A DNA stretch of 64,000 bases from Diplolepis rosae (lineage: Eukaryota > Arthropoda > Insecta > Hymenoptera > Diplolepididae), in the NCBI GenBank assembly GCA_030998225.1, contig JAPYXD010000169.1:372001-436000 (forward strand). The letters run 5' to 3'. Both the position numbers and the translations under genes were made by a program. Below are positions 31,841-42,335 of the stretch, piece by piece (position 1 is the first letter of the stretch; every line of letters begins with the position of its first letter). Under the pieces are notes generated by a model. The model ran no database searches. It was given only the letters and a program-made list of their open reading frames with translations, and was not told the origin of the DNA.

Positions 31841-33420
31841 CCGTTAACTTAATAATTTTCAAATTCAAATAATTTTCCCTCCTTTTTGATATATAATCGA
31901 TCTTAACCCCACACTTATGTTACATTTCTTATCAGTCATCATGGACACTCCATGAATGCTGTTGTGAAAAATTGAACTTACAGATTACTTTTTTATAATG
32001 AGTAAGTTTAAAACTTCACTTTCAATAATAATTTACATTTATAATATAATTTTGACATTTATTCTAACTGAGTATTGCTTGGCTGAATATTATTGTTCTG
32101 TTTATAGAATCATAAACTACTTGGATATAAACTTAAACTCTTGGAGGTTAGGTCTACAAATTTCCTTTTTTACATCTTAATAAATACCAGACAGGCCATC
32201 CTTCACTCGATTAACTATGTAATACACTGTTATAATTTTTTCATTCGCAATAATAAAGTTTTGATAGCGGATTGCTGACTCCCCGCATTCAAATTAGGGG
32301 GCGGGGGGTCGCGTCCCGCGGCTCTATCGACAAGCTGCAAGCAGATCAAGAAACCAATGAAGGGATGAAGATAGCATTACCGCGTGCGTGATTTTATCGA
32401 CGCAGGTTACAGCCAGATCTACAGATCAACACAATGATCAATATGAAATTACCATGTGTCGTTATAATACGCACACAAGATAACAAATTGATTGACCCAA
32501 AGAGAAGGTGAATAAAGCCCTACGGTACCAACGCACTACCACATGCACCTATCACACATACTATATAAGAGTCACTACATCTACCTTAAAATAACATGTA
32601 GCTCGTCATAGTTGACCTTTCAAAATCCTATGGAAAGCGAAAGTTCAGCCTCATCAGATTTTTTCACTGCAAGTTTAGTCCAGTCCAGTTTTAATTTAGT
32701 AAAATCGACGCCACGGCATAAAATCTAAGAGTTCAACGACGGTAGAAAGTGAAGGGGAATCGCCTTAGAGAATCCCCTAGAATAAGCGGGATCAATAATC
32801 AACCATCCCAACCGGATGGACCACGAAGTTTACAGTCCAATTAAGACTCATCTCAATACCCACGAAGGAAGGACTCAAGTTACAATATTCAACAAACTGG
32901 AATCAATTATAACTAACTTACTTTTAACCAAGGGTAATTACAACCAACTTTGAATCTTTTATATTATTACTATTTCCATGGTGTTTACTTACTGTCTATT
33001 TTATGTTAATAAATATATTTCAAATATTTAATTCCTACCTGTAATAATATGCTAAATATATATAATGTAAATAGTTGTGACAGATTTTACAATTCACAAA
33101 TTATGCTTAATCTGGCTTGATTGTGCTCTTGCACTTATCGTCACTCAATTGATAGAAAAGCTCAGGTGGTAAATTGATTCTAACTTCCATCGTTTACCGA
33201 CGCATCATGTACACCTCTGAAGCACGACCACGTAACTCTTAGGTAGATCCATCAAGAGGGAGCATTTATCAGCCTAGTTTTGTTGAAATATCTTTTCCAT
33301 AAGGCACGAAGTAGTATAAGGAGACATATCAAGGCCATTGGTCACGTCGGAGTGTTCCGGAATAAATTATAATTATAAAAATTAATGTTAAATTTATTTG
33401 TATGCTTTTAATTTGCAGAT
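31841..33420. other. spacer with possible LTR-like promoter
   Basis: No gene. Around 32260-32960 composition is less AT-rich, with TATATAAG at 32563 and AATAAA-like signals near 33005, as in an LTR, but I could not find matching TG...CA ends or a target duplication. Confidence 0.35.
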
Positions 33421-33564
33421 ATGAGTACTAAGTTGGAAAAACGTAAGAGTAGCAGCGTAAGGAAAAGAATTGCTGTATTTCGCAATGCGGTTGTAAAAGT
33501 GTTTGTTGAGGATGAAATTGTTCCACCGTATCGGAGTAAACGAATTAGAAATATAAAAGAATGA
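33421..33564 (+). CDS. short basic orphan protein, cut by a mariner
   Basis: ATG 33423 opens a 47-codon frame (STKLEKRKSSSVRKRIAVF, then VKVFVEDEIVPPYRSKRI). TTTTAATTTGCAG precedes it, a good splice acceptor, so it may be a last exon. The mariner at 33565 abuts the TGA stop. Beyond the mariner, the flanking sequence after one TA copy is open in the same phase for about a dozen more codons, so the protein was probably about 60 residues. I do not recognise it; it may be host or TE. Confidence 0.35.
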   Translation: MSTKLEKRKSSSVRKRIAVFRNAVVKVFVEDEIVPPYRSKRIRNIKE

Positions 33565-34787
33565 TTGAGTTGGCAACAAAGTCAATTCGTTATTTTTTCA
33601 TGATTTTCAAAGCAAGTTTATTAATACAAATAACAAACATTAATCAATTATGTATTGACTTTTTGCCATCTTTCAGTCAGCTTCATAATTCCGTTTTCGT
33701 AGAAAGTTTGGTTCTTATAGGCAAAAAACTGAATTACCTCATTTTTGACAGCCTCATTTGAATCGAATGTTTTTCCATTCAAATGGTTTTGAAGTGAACA
33801 TAATAAATGATGATCGAATGGTGCAAGGTCAGGACTATACGGTGGATGAGCCATCACTTCCCAGCCTAACTCCAATAATTTTTTGCGAGTGACCAAAATG
33901 TATGTGCCTCTACGAGTTGTCCGTTCTGACCGCTATTCCTTGATTTTATTGTCCAATTTCATTAGCTGGCGACAGTAGACATTCGAATTGATAGTCTGGT
34001 TCCTTGGGAGCAGCTCAAAATAAACAATACCTTTGAAATCCCACCAAAAACTCAGCATAACCTTCTTTTGATGTCGATTGTGCAGGCTCATCTCGCTTGC
34101 TCTATGATCTTATTCGCATGACGTTATCGTAAGCAACTAATTTTCATCGACCGTTCTAATTAACTCTGAAAATGGATGGGTTTCATTACGTTTTAGCAGT
34201 AAATCGCAAATGGAAATTCGTTTGGTGAGTTGAATTTCGTTCAATTTGTGAGGAACCCAAATATCGAGCTTAGTAACATAAACAAGTTGTTTTAAATGTC
34301 TTTCAACGCATGTATGTGATATGTTAAGCTTTTCTGCGATCTCTCGAGTCGTACTACGCCGGTTATTTTCTGTCACTGCTTTTATTTTGTCGTCGTCATC
34401 TTCAGTTGGGCCTCCAGAGCGTGGTGCATCTTTGAGGTCAAAATCTCCGGAACGAAAACGAGCAAACTAATTCTGGCACTGGCGTTCTGTTAATGATTTT
34501 TCACCATAAGCATCATACAACTTTTTCCGAGCTTGCACTGCGTTTTTATCTTTTCAGAAGTAATAAAGTGAAATGTGACGAAAATGGCCGTCTGGAATCT
34601 CTATTTCAAATCAATGCGAGACAATAAATAAACAACAAAACTTGAAACTTCTTTTATACTGAATAATCTATAAAACGGCAGCTGTCAAATACCATATACG
34701 GTCTGAAGTTTGCAATGGAGTAGGACGAATTCGAACGACTAAAATCACCTAGCGGAAAAAAGCGAAATTGCTTTGTCGTCAACCCAA
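33565..34787 (-). mobile_element. mariner with terminal repeats, decayed transposase
   Basis: Terminal repeats TTGAGTTGGCAACAAAGTCA (left) and the complement of the right end (TTGGGTTGACGACAAAGC) match at most positions. TA follows the right end at 34788; the left copy reads GA. The minus-strand frame contains ARKKLYDAYGEKSLTERQCQ, a helix-turn-helix with STTREIAEKLNISHTCVERH, VPHKLNEIQLTKR, and HPPYSPDLAPFDHHLL with the third Asp. The first Asp block reads TVDEN then a stop, and the second Asp block is lost, so the transposase is inactive. Confidence 0.85.
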
Positions 34788-34837
34788 TAATTCAAGTTTT
34801 ACAAGCTGTTGACAAATTGGCTTTTTAAAATAGTATA

Positions 34838-35430
34838 TTATGTGCCTAGGCGCATAATGAGGGTTATTACGCGACGAGCGATAATGTTCGCAGGAGATCG
34901 AAGCTAAGGCGTAATCGAGACGTAGGTGAGGCGTAGTCGATGCGTAGCCGAGACGTAGCTCAGGCAAAGCCGAGACGAAGCCGAGACGCGATCAGTCCTG
35001 CGAGCATTTTAAGCAAGTCTCGTAATTACCCGAATTGTGTGCATTGGCACATATTCTATTTTATGTGACTTCGGTGCGTATACGAGTTTTTATGCGTCTA
35101 CTCGAATCTCATCTAGTATTCATCATGATTCTCGCACATTGCACTTGATATTTCGCGACTAGTTCCAGCCACTTTGATTTTCTCGATCTTGTGTAGTAAT
35201 AGCGTATTGTAATAGAGCATGCGCGGTTCAAATGTACAAGGCTTTGTCAGTACGGTGCCAACGCTGTACGAAGAAGAAGAAGAATAAAAAGAAGATTACG
35301 CTCCGCTGTATGGTTATAGGCACATGCGCAGTTCAATTTTTACATTAGATTCTTCTGTATCTTAAAGCCCAACATTACGCTACTCTCAGCTGTAGCGTAA
35401 AAACGAGTTTACGCGCCGGAGGTACATAAA
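34838..35430. mobile_element. candidate MITE with GC-rich repeated core
   Basis: The ends TATGTGCCTAGGCGCATAA and the complement of the right end (TATGTACCTCCGGCGCGTAA) form an imperfect inverted repeat. Between 34905 and 34990 the motif GCGTAGCCGAGACGTAG recurs in degenerate tandem form. No coding region. The boundary call is weak. Confidence 0.4.
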
Positions 35431-36039
35431 ATAAATTGAACTACTCACAATGTATTTGATAGTTTTTTTGTAAAGCTGGATAAGAATTCTGATAAAATGT
35501 AATATTTTAGTTGAGAAGATTCTCAAATGTCGTGAAAATTTTACGCGGAATTTGATTTGTAAATTTACACAATTACGATTGCTAAAAACGTTTTTCTGGC
35601 CCTATGATCATAAGTTTATTAATTCAAAAAAAGTAAAGGGGGAAAATAGGTTTAGATGACTTAAAAAATCGAATTTTTTTAATGTCATAAATTGTTAGTA
35701 AAACTATCGAAGAATATTTTCCCAAAGTTTCAATGAAAAATTCCAATTCGTCCCGGTGTTACGATCGTCTTTAAGTGGATGTCTCCCCTTGCGTGCCGGA
35801 CCGCATGGTATGTAAAGTCGGATGGTCACTCAGGTAGTCTTTTGTGACCTAATGTAAGTAAATTTGGGAGAGAGGGGATATCGGCAGATGTTTTTTTCTC
35901 AGTATTCACAATAGAAACTGTGGTTAGAAAATTCTAGAGGCATTTTTGTCGTTTTTATTTTACAAATCATCGTTTTTAACATTAGTTTGGCACCGACCAG
36001 GGCAGGTCGACCTCTAATGCATTGGGTGTCCCCGTAGGA

Positions 36040-36074
36040 TAGTTCATGTGCAGAGGTGTACGCGGCGCTAGTTG
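36040..36074 (+). promoter_or_regulatory. 35-bp module upstream of the THAP gene, first copy
   Basis: TAGTTCATGTGCAG followed by CGCGGCGCTAGTTG. It matches 39410-39444 at 32 of 35 positions. It sits directly before the first gene of the element and is probably a promoter or start-site element. Confidence 0.5.
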
Positions 36075-36109
36075 TCGGAAGCGGGTGGAGTGCGGCAAGG
36101 GGAACGGCT

Positions 36110-39100
36110 TCGTATGAGTTCCGCCATTGTTGTATACAAGTATCAACAATTCGTACCTCCAAAAGGGGTCGGAAGAACAATGTGTCAATTCATCGGTTTC
36201 CGAAGAAAGAAAATGCCGGACAACGATGGATAGAAGCATGCTCAAATCCCTGCTTGTCGAGGTTAGGATACCTCGAAGTACTAGAAAGACAATTTTTTAT
36301 TTGTCATCGACATTTCGATGAATAATATTTCTACCAGGAGAGGAATGGTGCTTTTCTTTTAATGTACGGTGCTTTTCCGACGTTCAATTTACCGTCGTGT
36401 AGTGATATGTCGAGTGGAGGTGATGTGAACATTAAACCGGCGAGTGTTTCTTCCCCATCAGAATTCGAAATTTTGATTTCCGAAGTAGAAGAACCTGCAG
36501 AAGGCACACGACACTTTGAAGAAAGTATCGTGCAGTTTGCACACGTAAGTAGCAATATTTTTTAATTCATACGATGTTGTATATAATTTCAAACTTTTCG
36601 ACTCTGATCAGAGTCCTCATTAGTGATCTTTATTTCTAAAATGTCAAGTGCGATAAATAAAATATTACACATATGAATCCTATTTCGAAGTAAACTTTGA
36701 AAATGTCAAAAAATGTAAAAATCGTAAGAAAATTTACATAAAATAGTACAAGAAACTTCGATGAAGTATCTAAAACTTCCTTAGGAATGACAATAAAATT
36801 CTAGCATGTAATTTTGAGATACCAAACTAAAAAAGTAGTATATACATTACCGATAAAAATATTAATAACACTGAAATTAATTAAGACTTTTAAACGTTTC
36901 TGGTCTCATTTTGAAGGTTACTCTTCATACACTGAGAGAAATCGGCTTTGGTTCCTGTGCACATAGCACATAAATTTTTTGTACAGTAGTTGCCTTGACC
37001 AAAAAAGTTGAGAGAAGCTACTACTTTTATAGTTATCATGACAGTAATTTGGACTTTTTTGTGTATTCGGTTGTTGTGACCAAAGTTGATGATTAGAATG
37101 AGCTTTATACGTACCCCAACGGTTAGTACACGTACATTTTCTTTATGTGTACTGCCAAGCTCCTTTGGTTACTACAACCGCAGCGTTCGCTGTTGCGCTA
37201 GACAAATCAAGTATAACTTTCATTTTTTACAACGAGGTAAGCCTGTCGTGACAACTATTAAATCTTGTAATAGTCACACAATTTAACTTGCACTGCACTG
37301 GAGATAAGTAGTTACTTTCAAAAAGATATGCAGCCTAAGTTGAATCCTGCCAATTCTCGTTCTCGATTACTGGACTATATTTCACCATGCCAAGCATTAT
37401 CAGGTAAATAATTCTATTATAAATATAGTTTGACAATTCTTTCTAAATGATAAACGATTTTGTTCGGGGACAATGCAATGCGTTCCAATGTTGCTGTCTC
37501 GTCGTATTTTGACAAAACTATAGTCAGTCAAAAAAAGTTTATGGTGATGAAAAAAGTGACAATTTTTTAACTTAATCGACGAAAGTTATCATAAATATCA
37601 TTATACCGGATTATTTTTCTTAGATCTTTTCGGTGAAACTTTATTTTTTCTAATCAAATTGAATTCGTATTTTGATAACTAAGAGAACCATACCTATAAC
37701 GTCAAAAATAATTTTGGCTGGGTATTTACTGTCCGTAGACTTAGTCATTTAAACTAAACTCTATGCGCGGCTTTACGATGGACTTTGGTTCCTATAACCG
37801 CAGCGCTATGGTATTTCAAGTACCAGAATCGTGGTCTCAGTAACGTTCCTTGCAGTTGGAGTAAACACTTTTCCAATGTATGACAGCCACTACCATGATT
37901 GTCATGAGAACTTTAAAATTTTTGTAAAGACGATTTTAACAAAAAAACTTTGGTCAGTGAAACCTAAAATTTCTCTATGTGTAGTATTTTATTAACTTAT
38001 CAAGATATTTTTAGAATTTTTCTTTTGGATTGTACCCTGGGGTCAAACATGGTACAAACATGTCGAAAAATTTCAAATGAAGACAGTATTCTATAAATTT
38101 TATTAAAATATGATACACATTGGTTTTTAAAAGTTTCTTGTAAGTAGCTACGCATTTTTAAAATTTTATAACCTTTTTGTATCATTTTTGACGCCGGGTA
38201 GAATCCAGGAAAAAAATCTGAAAATATCTTGATTAGTTAGCAAAATACTATGAAAACCTACCATTTAAATGAGACCAAAAACTTTTAAAAATCTTAATTA
38301 ATTTCAGAGTTGTAAATATTTTTCAGAATGATTGAAATTTCACGTTTTTTGAAATATTTTTTATAAAATTAACATTTTGTTATTTTTTCTGATTTTTAAA
38401 AATTCTTTAAGTCGATTATGTCGATCATTAGAAGAGTGTATCACTGTACGTGATAACGGAACTCTACTATATCGACCTTATCAACCTATGATTCAGAATT
38501 AATTTAACGTTATTTAAAACTAGATGGTATTTTCCCATATAAATTGAAGAAATTGTTCTGTGAAAAAAAAAATTTCTTCAATTTTGTTTTTTTTTTATTT
38601 TGTTTTATTTGTTATTTGCAACATTTTATTAACTTTTATTTTATGATAGGGAACAAAATTTCAACTTGTTATTATAAAAATTAAGACACTTTAGGAATAG
38701 CTGAAACAATAAGTGAACAAATAATTTCGATCGGCAGTGTACTTCTGTCTAAATGTTACTGAAGATATAGATACAAGTACATATATAGTATAAAATTACA
38801 AAGGATTATTTATGAAAAAATAGCTGAGAATTGCCAATAGAAATTCCACAATGTCAGAAATTCCCATCGCAATTTCGCGAAACATGTGACTGGAGTTTTA
38901 TTTTATCACATTTATTTTTATTTATTTTATAAAATACCTACGAAATAAATTTCAAATATTCATAGAAATTAAATGCTTTTAATCTATATTCCAGAAAAAA
39001 GAATCAGAAGATTTCCCAGAAGCAGGAACCAGCAAGGATGTACTTGCAGAAGACTTTCACACAACACCGAAGAGAGCTATCTCGACCCCACAAAGTGTTC

Positions 39101-39252
39101 GATTATCTTGTAGTACAAAGATCAACGCAAAATGTGCTGAGCAACTATATTTTCTGAAAATAAAAATACAAATTACAGATATTTTTGATTTTTATTTATT
39201 AAGACAAAACCATGATTTAAGGCAAAATTGTGAAAATGTAATTCAAGAGTAA
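36110..39252 (+). pseudogene. THAP-domain protein of the TTAA element, two exons
   Basis: Exon 1 codes a THAP zinc-binding domain: RHCC Cys residues, VSIHRFPKKENAGQRWIEAC, ICHRHF (C-x2-H), and GAFPTFNLP, the AVPTLNLP-like motif that closes the domain. A single TAA at 36323 interrupts it. An acidic Ser-rich stretch follows to a donor at 36545 (CAC then GTAAGT). The acceptor is at 38993-38994 (ATATTCCAG) and exon 2 continues in phase for 85 codons (KKESEDFPEAGTSKDV) to TAA near 39250. The intron of 2450 nt holds the CACTA-like insert. THAP domains bind DNA, often the element's own ends. The tail of exon 2 runs into the palindrome at 39209. Confidence 0.65.
36930..37981. mobile_element. 1.05-kb non-autonomous CACTA-like element
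   Basis: It begins CACTGAGAGAAATC after TA and ends in the complement of CACATAGAGAAATTTT before TA. Internal strings such as CTTTGGTTCC and ACAACCGCAGCG (or ATAACCGCAGCG) recur near both ends, as subterminal repeats do. No coding region. The terminus resembles 311-330. Confidence 0.55.
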
Positions 39253-39316
39253 GTTGATATGAACATAACTTCTCACTCTTGAATTAAATTTTCACAATTT
39301 TGCGTTAAATCTTCAA
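39209..39316. repeat. 108-bp palindrome
   Basis: GATTTAAGGCAAAATTGTGA and about 18 more bases are repeated inverted as far as TTTTGCGTTAAATC around a loop of about 25 bp. The left arm is the last part of THAP-gene exon 2, so the ORF stop near 39250 lies in the palindrome. Confidence 0.7.
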
Positions 39317-39409
39317 TTTCCTTTTAATTGTATTTGAATATATTCTCTGTAACACATTTAAGGAACCTACGTATGCATGTATATGCACTAACACGTGCAC
39401 ACATAATGG

Positions 39410-39444
39410 TAGTTCATGCGCAGGGGTCTACGCGGCGCTAGTTG
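39410..39444 (+). promoter_or_regulatory. 35-bp module, second copy, before the second gene
   Basis: TAGTTCATGCGCAGGGGTCT followed by ACGCGGCGCTAGTTG, 32 of 35 identical to 36040-36074. The next ATG is at 39526. It includes CATGCGCA, the half of a GCGCATGCGC palindrome. Confidence 0.5.
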
Positions 39445-39525
39445 CTAACGGTTCACCACCTTTCCATTAGGTTTGCACGGCCTGGCACCGACCTTTGTCA
39501 CGTGTGTTTCAAGTATAAAAATAAA

Positions 39526-39798
39526 ATGTCATCGTATCCAGAAAGCAAAGATGGTGCTACTACTCGTTCTAGTAGACTACGTAAAAGATCTTACCACGGG
39601 AATCAATATTCAAAAAATGAATCAAGTGACAGAGATGAAGAAAGTGTTAGTGCAAAAAAACTTTTAAGTGCGACCAGTGAAAATGTTATTGTGAACCATC
39701 TTCATTGTTCGGAAAACTTGAAAAGATGAATTTCAAGCTCAAAATGAAATTTATGAAGAAGAAGAAGGATTACTACGTGGTGCTAGAATCACTGGTTA
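39526..39798 (+). pseudogene. N- and C-terminal remnants of the element's second protein
   Basis: ATG 39526 gives MSSYPESKDG, then TRSSRLRKRSYHGNQYSKN, resembling the basic RKR-YHGNQ start of a widespread insect transposase-like protein. At about 39728 a one-base shift leads to DEFQAQNEIYEEEEGLLRG and TAA 39796, the C-terminal tail also kept in the small element near 29940-30040. The catalytic middle of several hundred residues is missing. Assignment to the Kolobok or Mutator-like transposase of insects is from memory of the family and uncertain. Confidence 0.5.
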
Positions 39799-40439
39799 AC
39801 CAGTAAGTAATTGAAATAATGCAATTACCGTCTCGACTTTGCTGTTTTCAACAATTTTTTTTTAAACGCATTTTTCTCGAAACGACTTTTTTGGGACTTC
39901 CGTACACTGTAGCTCAAAAAGTTTTCGATCAATCATTTTAAAAATCAGCAGATACTTTCTTTATATAATTACGCTCTATTTGAACCTAAATCCGTAGTTT
40001 TATTATTGTTTTAAGTATTTTTCAAACACAAGAAAAGTAATGAAAAAATGCCCAAAAATCAATGTCTCATGTTTACATTCCCATAAAAAATTGAATTTTT
40101 TTTTTTTTTTTGGTGGAATTAGGTTCACATAGAAACCATATATGTGATGAAGCTAGATTTGGAACCTTACTGATTTCAGATAAAATATGTGGCTTTCAGA
40201 ATGTACGAAAGTACCGACTTCAAATAGTGCCGTTTGATGGGCAGCAGCCGATATCTTCCATGTTTCTAACAAAAAAATGGAAAATTTCACAATTCCTTTT
40301 TAAATATATGTACAAAGTGTTCACAAAATATAAGTAAATTATATTTATTCCTTTATTGTTAAAAAAATCATGAAAATCATTTTAAAAAACCCCTTCTTAA
40401 ACCTGTTTTTCCCCTTAAACCCTAAAAGGTTAACATTTT

Positions 40440-42301
40440 CTTTTCCCATCATGCGCTGAAATAAATTTTTCCTTTACAGGCTTTACTGTGAATAATCCAC
40501 AATACTTATAAGATTTTCCACACCTGATAATATAGGTTCTCTTAGGCTTAGAATTTTTATTTTCTTTAGGTGTCATCTTCACTCTCTTTGGGATGGTAGC
40601 ATTTTATTTCTTCACAGTTTCATTGGTGATCAAGTTTGGTGGGTTTCGCCTCTCTAGAACTTAGCGAACCTTGCAATTCTCCTAGCCACGAAACCAGCTA
40701 CATATGTCAGTGCATAATCTGAGGTTCCATATTCAAAGTAATTATGCTCATCTAATAGAGTGGCAGCATCATGCAAACTTCAGTGCTTCTTCCTCTGTCG
40801 ATAATTGAGTCTATTTTATCGTTCCAATGATCTCTTCTTTCGTTAGCATCTTCGATGTCCTTAATACTAAGTAGAACATCAATTATTTCTCCTCCAAAAA
40901 TATTGCATCCTTTTGGATGCGCTGAAAGAAACTAATAGAATTTTGTCAAATTTATACTACAAGCAGTAAAGTTAAATGACTAACTTTTTAGCTGCGGGGA
41001 AATTTCAGTACAAATGGACCTCTTATAAAATGCAAAATTTATACATAAATTCACTGGATATCTCAGGTGGAGTCCCGGACCTGACTGCTGGTTGATATAT
41101 CGACCAGCCCCGCAGGCAACGTAAAGTGCAATGTAAAAAATTTGTCGCATTTGTCATGAAGGTTTGAGAGGGTCTTTCCATGTAATTTCACGCGCTGAAT
41201 ATGAAAAAAATAGTAAAAAAATTCCCGCAGACACACTTGACCTTGAAATCGCTCATTCAAGGTCAAGTTTTATTTCTAATATAAGCCAATTTTGTAGAAA
41301 GGTTTTGGTATGTAGTTTGATGCGTTGAATACGTAAAACATAGTAAAAAAATTCCCGCAGACACCCTTGACCTTGAAAATCTTTATTTAAAGGGCTAAGA
41401 TGCTCTGAGGATTTTTTTTCACTGTTTTTCGCATTTTTAGTGCACCAATGACGCCGAAAATAAAATTGCTTAGGCAAACATTTACCTCCCACGTTTTATT
41501 TCCAAGTTTCAGAAAATTTAATGCGGTTTCTGGTATTCATGGCAGTAATGAGACTTCATACTCTATGACAACACCTTATGGTACCTTCGCAGTTTGCCAG
41601 ATCTTAATGATCGTTTCGAAACAGCTCCATTGCCTCCGCTACGTGAAAAACCTGAAATTTAGACATTTTAATGATAGCTACTTTTTTTTCAATTTATGAT
41701 ACAAAAATATAAAGTTTTATTTATACGAAATAATATTTGCGATTTTTTAAAAATCAACGTACTTGAAAAGCAAGCGCAACATTCATCATTTTATAAAATT
41801 CCGGTTTAATGTGACTGTCAGTCAATTTAGAAAAAACTTTTAAGTTAAAAAGCTTAGGATCTCCGATTTCTAGGAGTGCATACCAATGATTCAATGACAC
41901 GAATCCAGCTGGTGTTTGCATAAAATAATATTATAATGTTATCAAACTTTTATAGTGTGTAGTAGCAATTGCACTTGTATCGATATTTCATCGTCTTACC
42001 TAAATCATTTCCTAATTTCCTGTTCTTCGAGAGAAAATTGCAAAGACATTTGAGTAAATGTGTTTGGAGAAACTCCAAAAAAATCCCACATTGTTCTATT
42101 CCAGGAAGCACCATCCGTCAGAACTCCATCAAAGCGTAGACCTACTTTCTCTGCAAAAATAATGGATACCATAACAATTTGATGTAGCACCGTACCATAA
42201 GTACTTCCTTTACTGAGGAAACATCCTAAAGTATTCACCCAGCCACCTTTGAAGGGTTGAAACATATACATAAAGTGGAAGAAACAGTCTCTCGGAGCCA
42301 A
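40440..42301 (-). pseudogene. P-element-like (THAP9-like) transposase relic, several exons
   Basis: Minus strand, in order: 42301-42003 with FKGGWVNTLGCFLSKGSTYG and FDGVLTDGASWNRTMWDFF, the catalytic Asp region of P-type transposases, ending at a GTAAGA donor; about 41920-41771 with TPAGFVSLNHWYALLEIG and VFSKLTDSHIKPEFYKMM; 41671-41510 with VFHVAEAMELFRNDH after a TTTCAG acceptor; and 40930-40440 with DYALTYVAGFVARRIARF, typical of the C-terminus. Stops and shifts occur in the later exons. P transposase is a GTP-dependent cut-and-paste enzyme. No terminal repeats were found. Confidence 0.7.
41140..41400. repeat. two tandem units of about 132 bp
   Basis: TAGTAAAAAAATTCCCGCAG, then ACACNCTTGACCTTGAAA, occurs at about 41209 and 41341. 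On the minus strand both units stay open and read FQGQ-CLREFFYY then IQR-KLH-KT, so the similarity extends over about 100 bp. It lies between exons of the P-like relic. Confidence 0.6.
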
Positions 42302-42335
42302 AAGGAACTCAATTTACCAATGATCCTTTATTAAA

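Larger units (their letters stand above)
35638..40414 (+). mobile_element. 4.8-kb TTAA element (Kolobok-like) with THAP gene
   Basis: The left end GGGGGAAAATAGGTTTAGA and the right end (complement GGGGAAAAACAGGTTTAAGA) match the small element at 29337-30225. TTAA follows the right end at 40415; the left flank reads TAAA. It carries two plus-strand genes (36110 and 39526) and a nested CACTA-like element. TTAA targets and a THAP protein fit the Kolobok superfamily; the assignment is inference. Confidence 0.7.

Noticed and set aside
31998..32180. Hydrophobic 60-codon open frame
   Set aside because: AT-rich, Ile/Leu/Tyr composition expected by chance, no splice or start context, in a PLE 3' flank.
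34905..34990. Functional satellite or origin
   Set aside because: Degenerate tandem motif inside a likely MITE; nothing supports a separate role.
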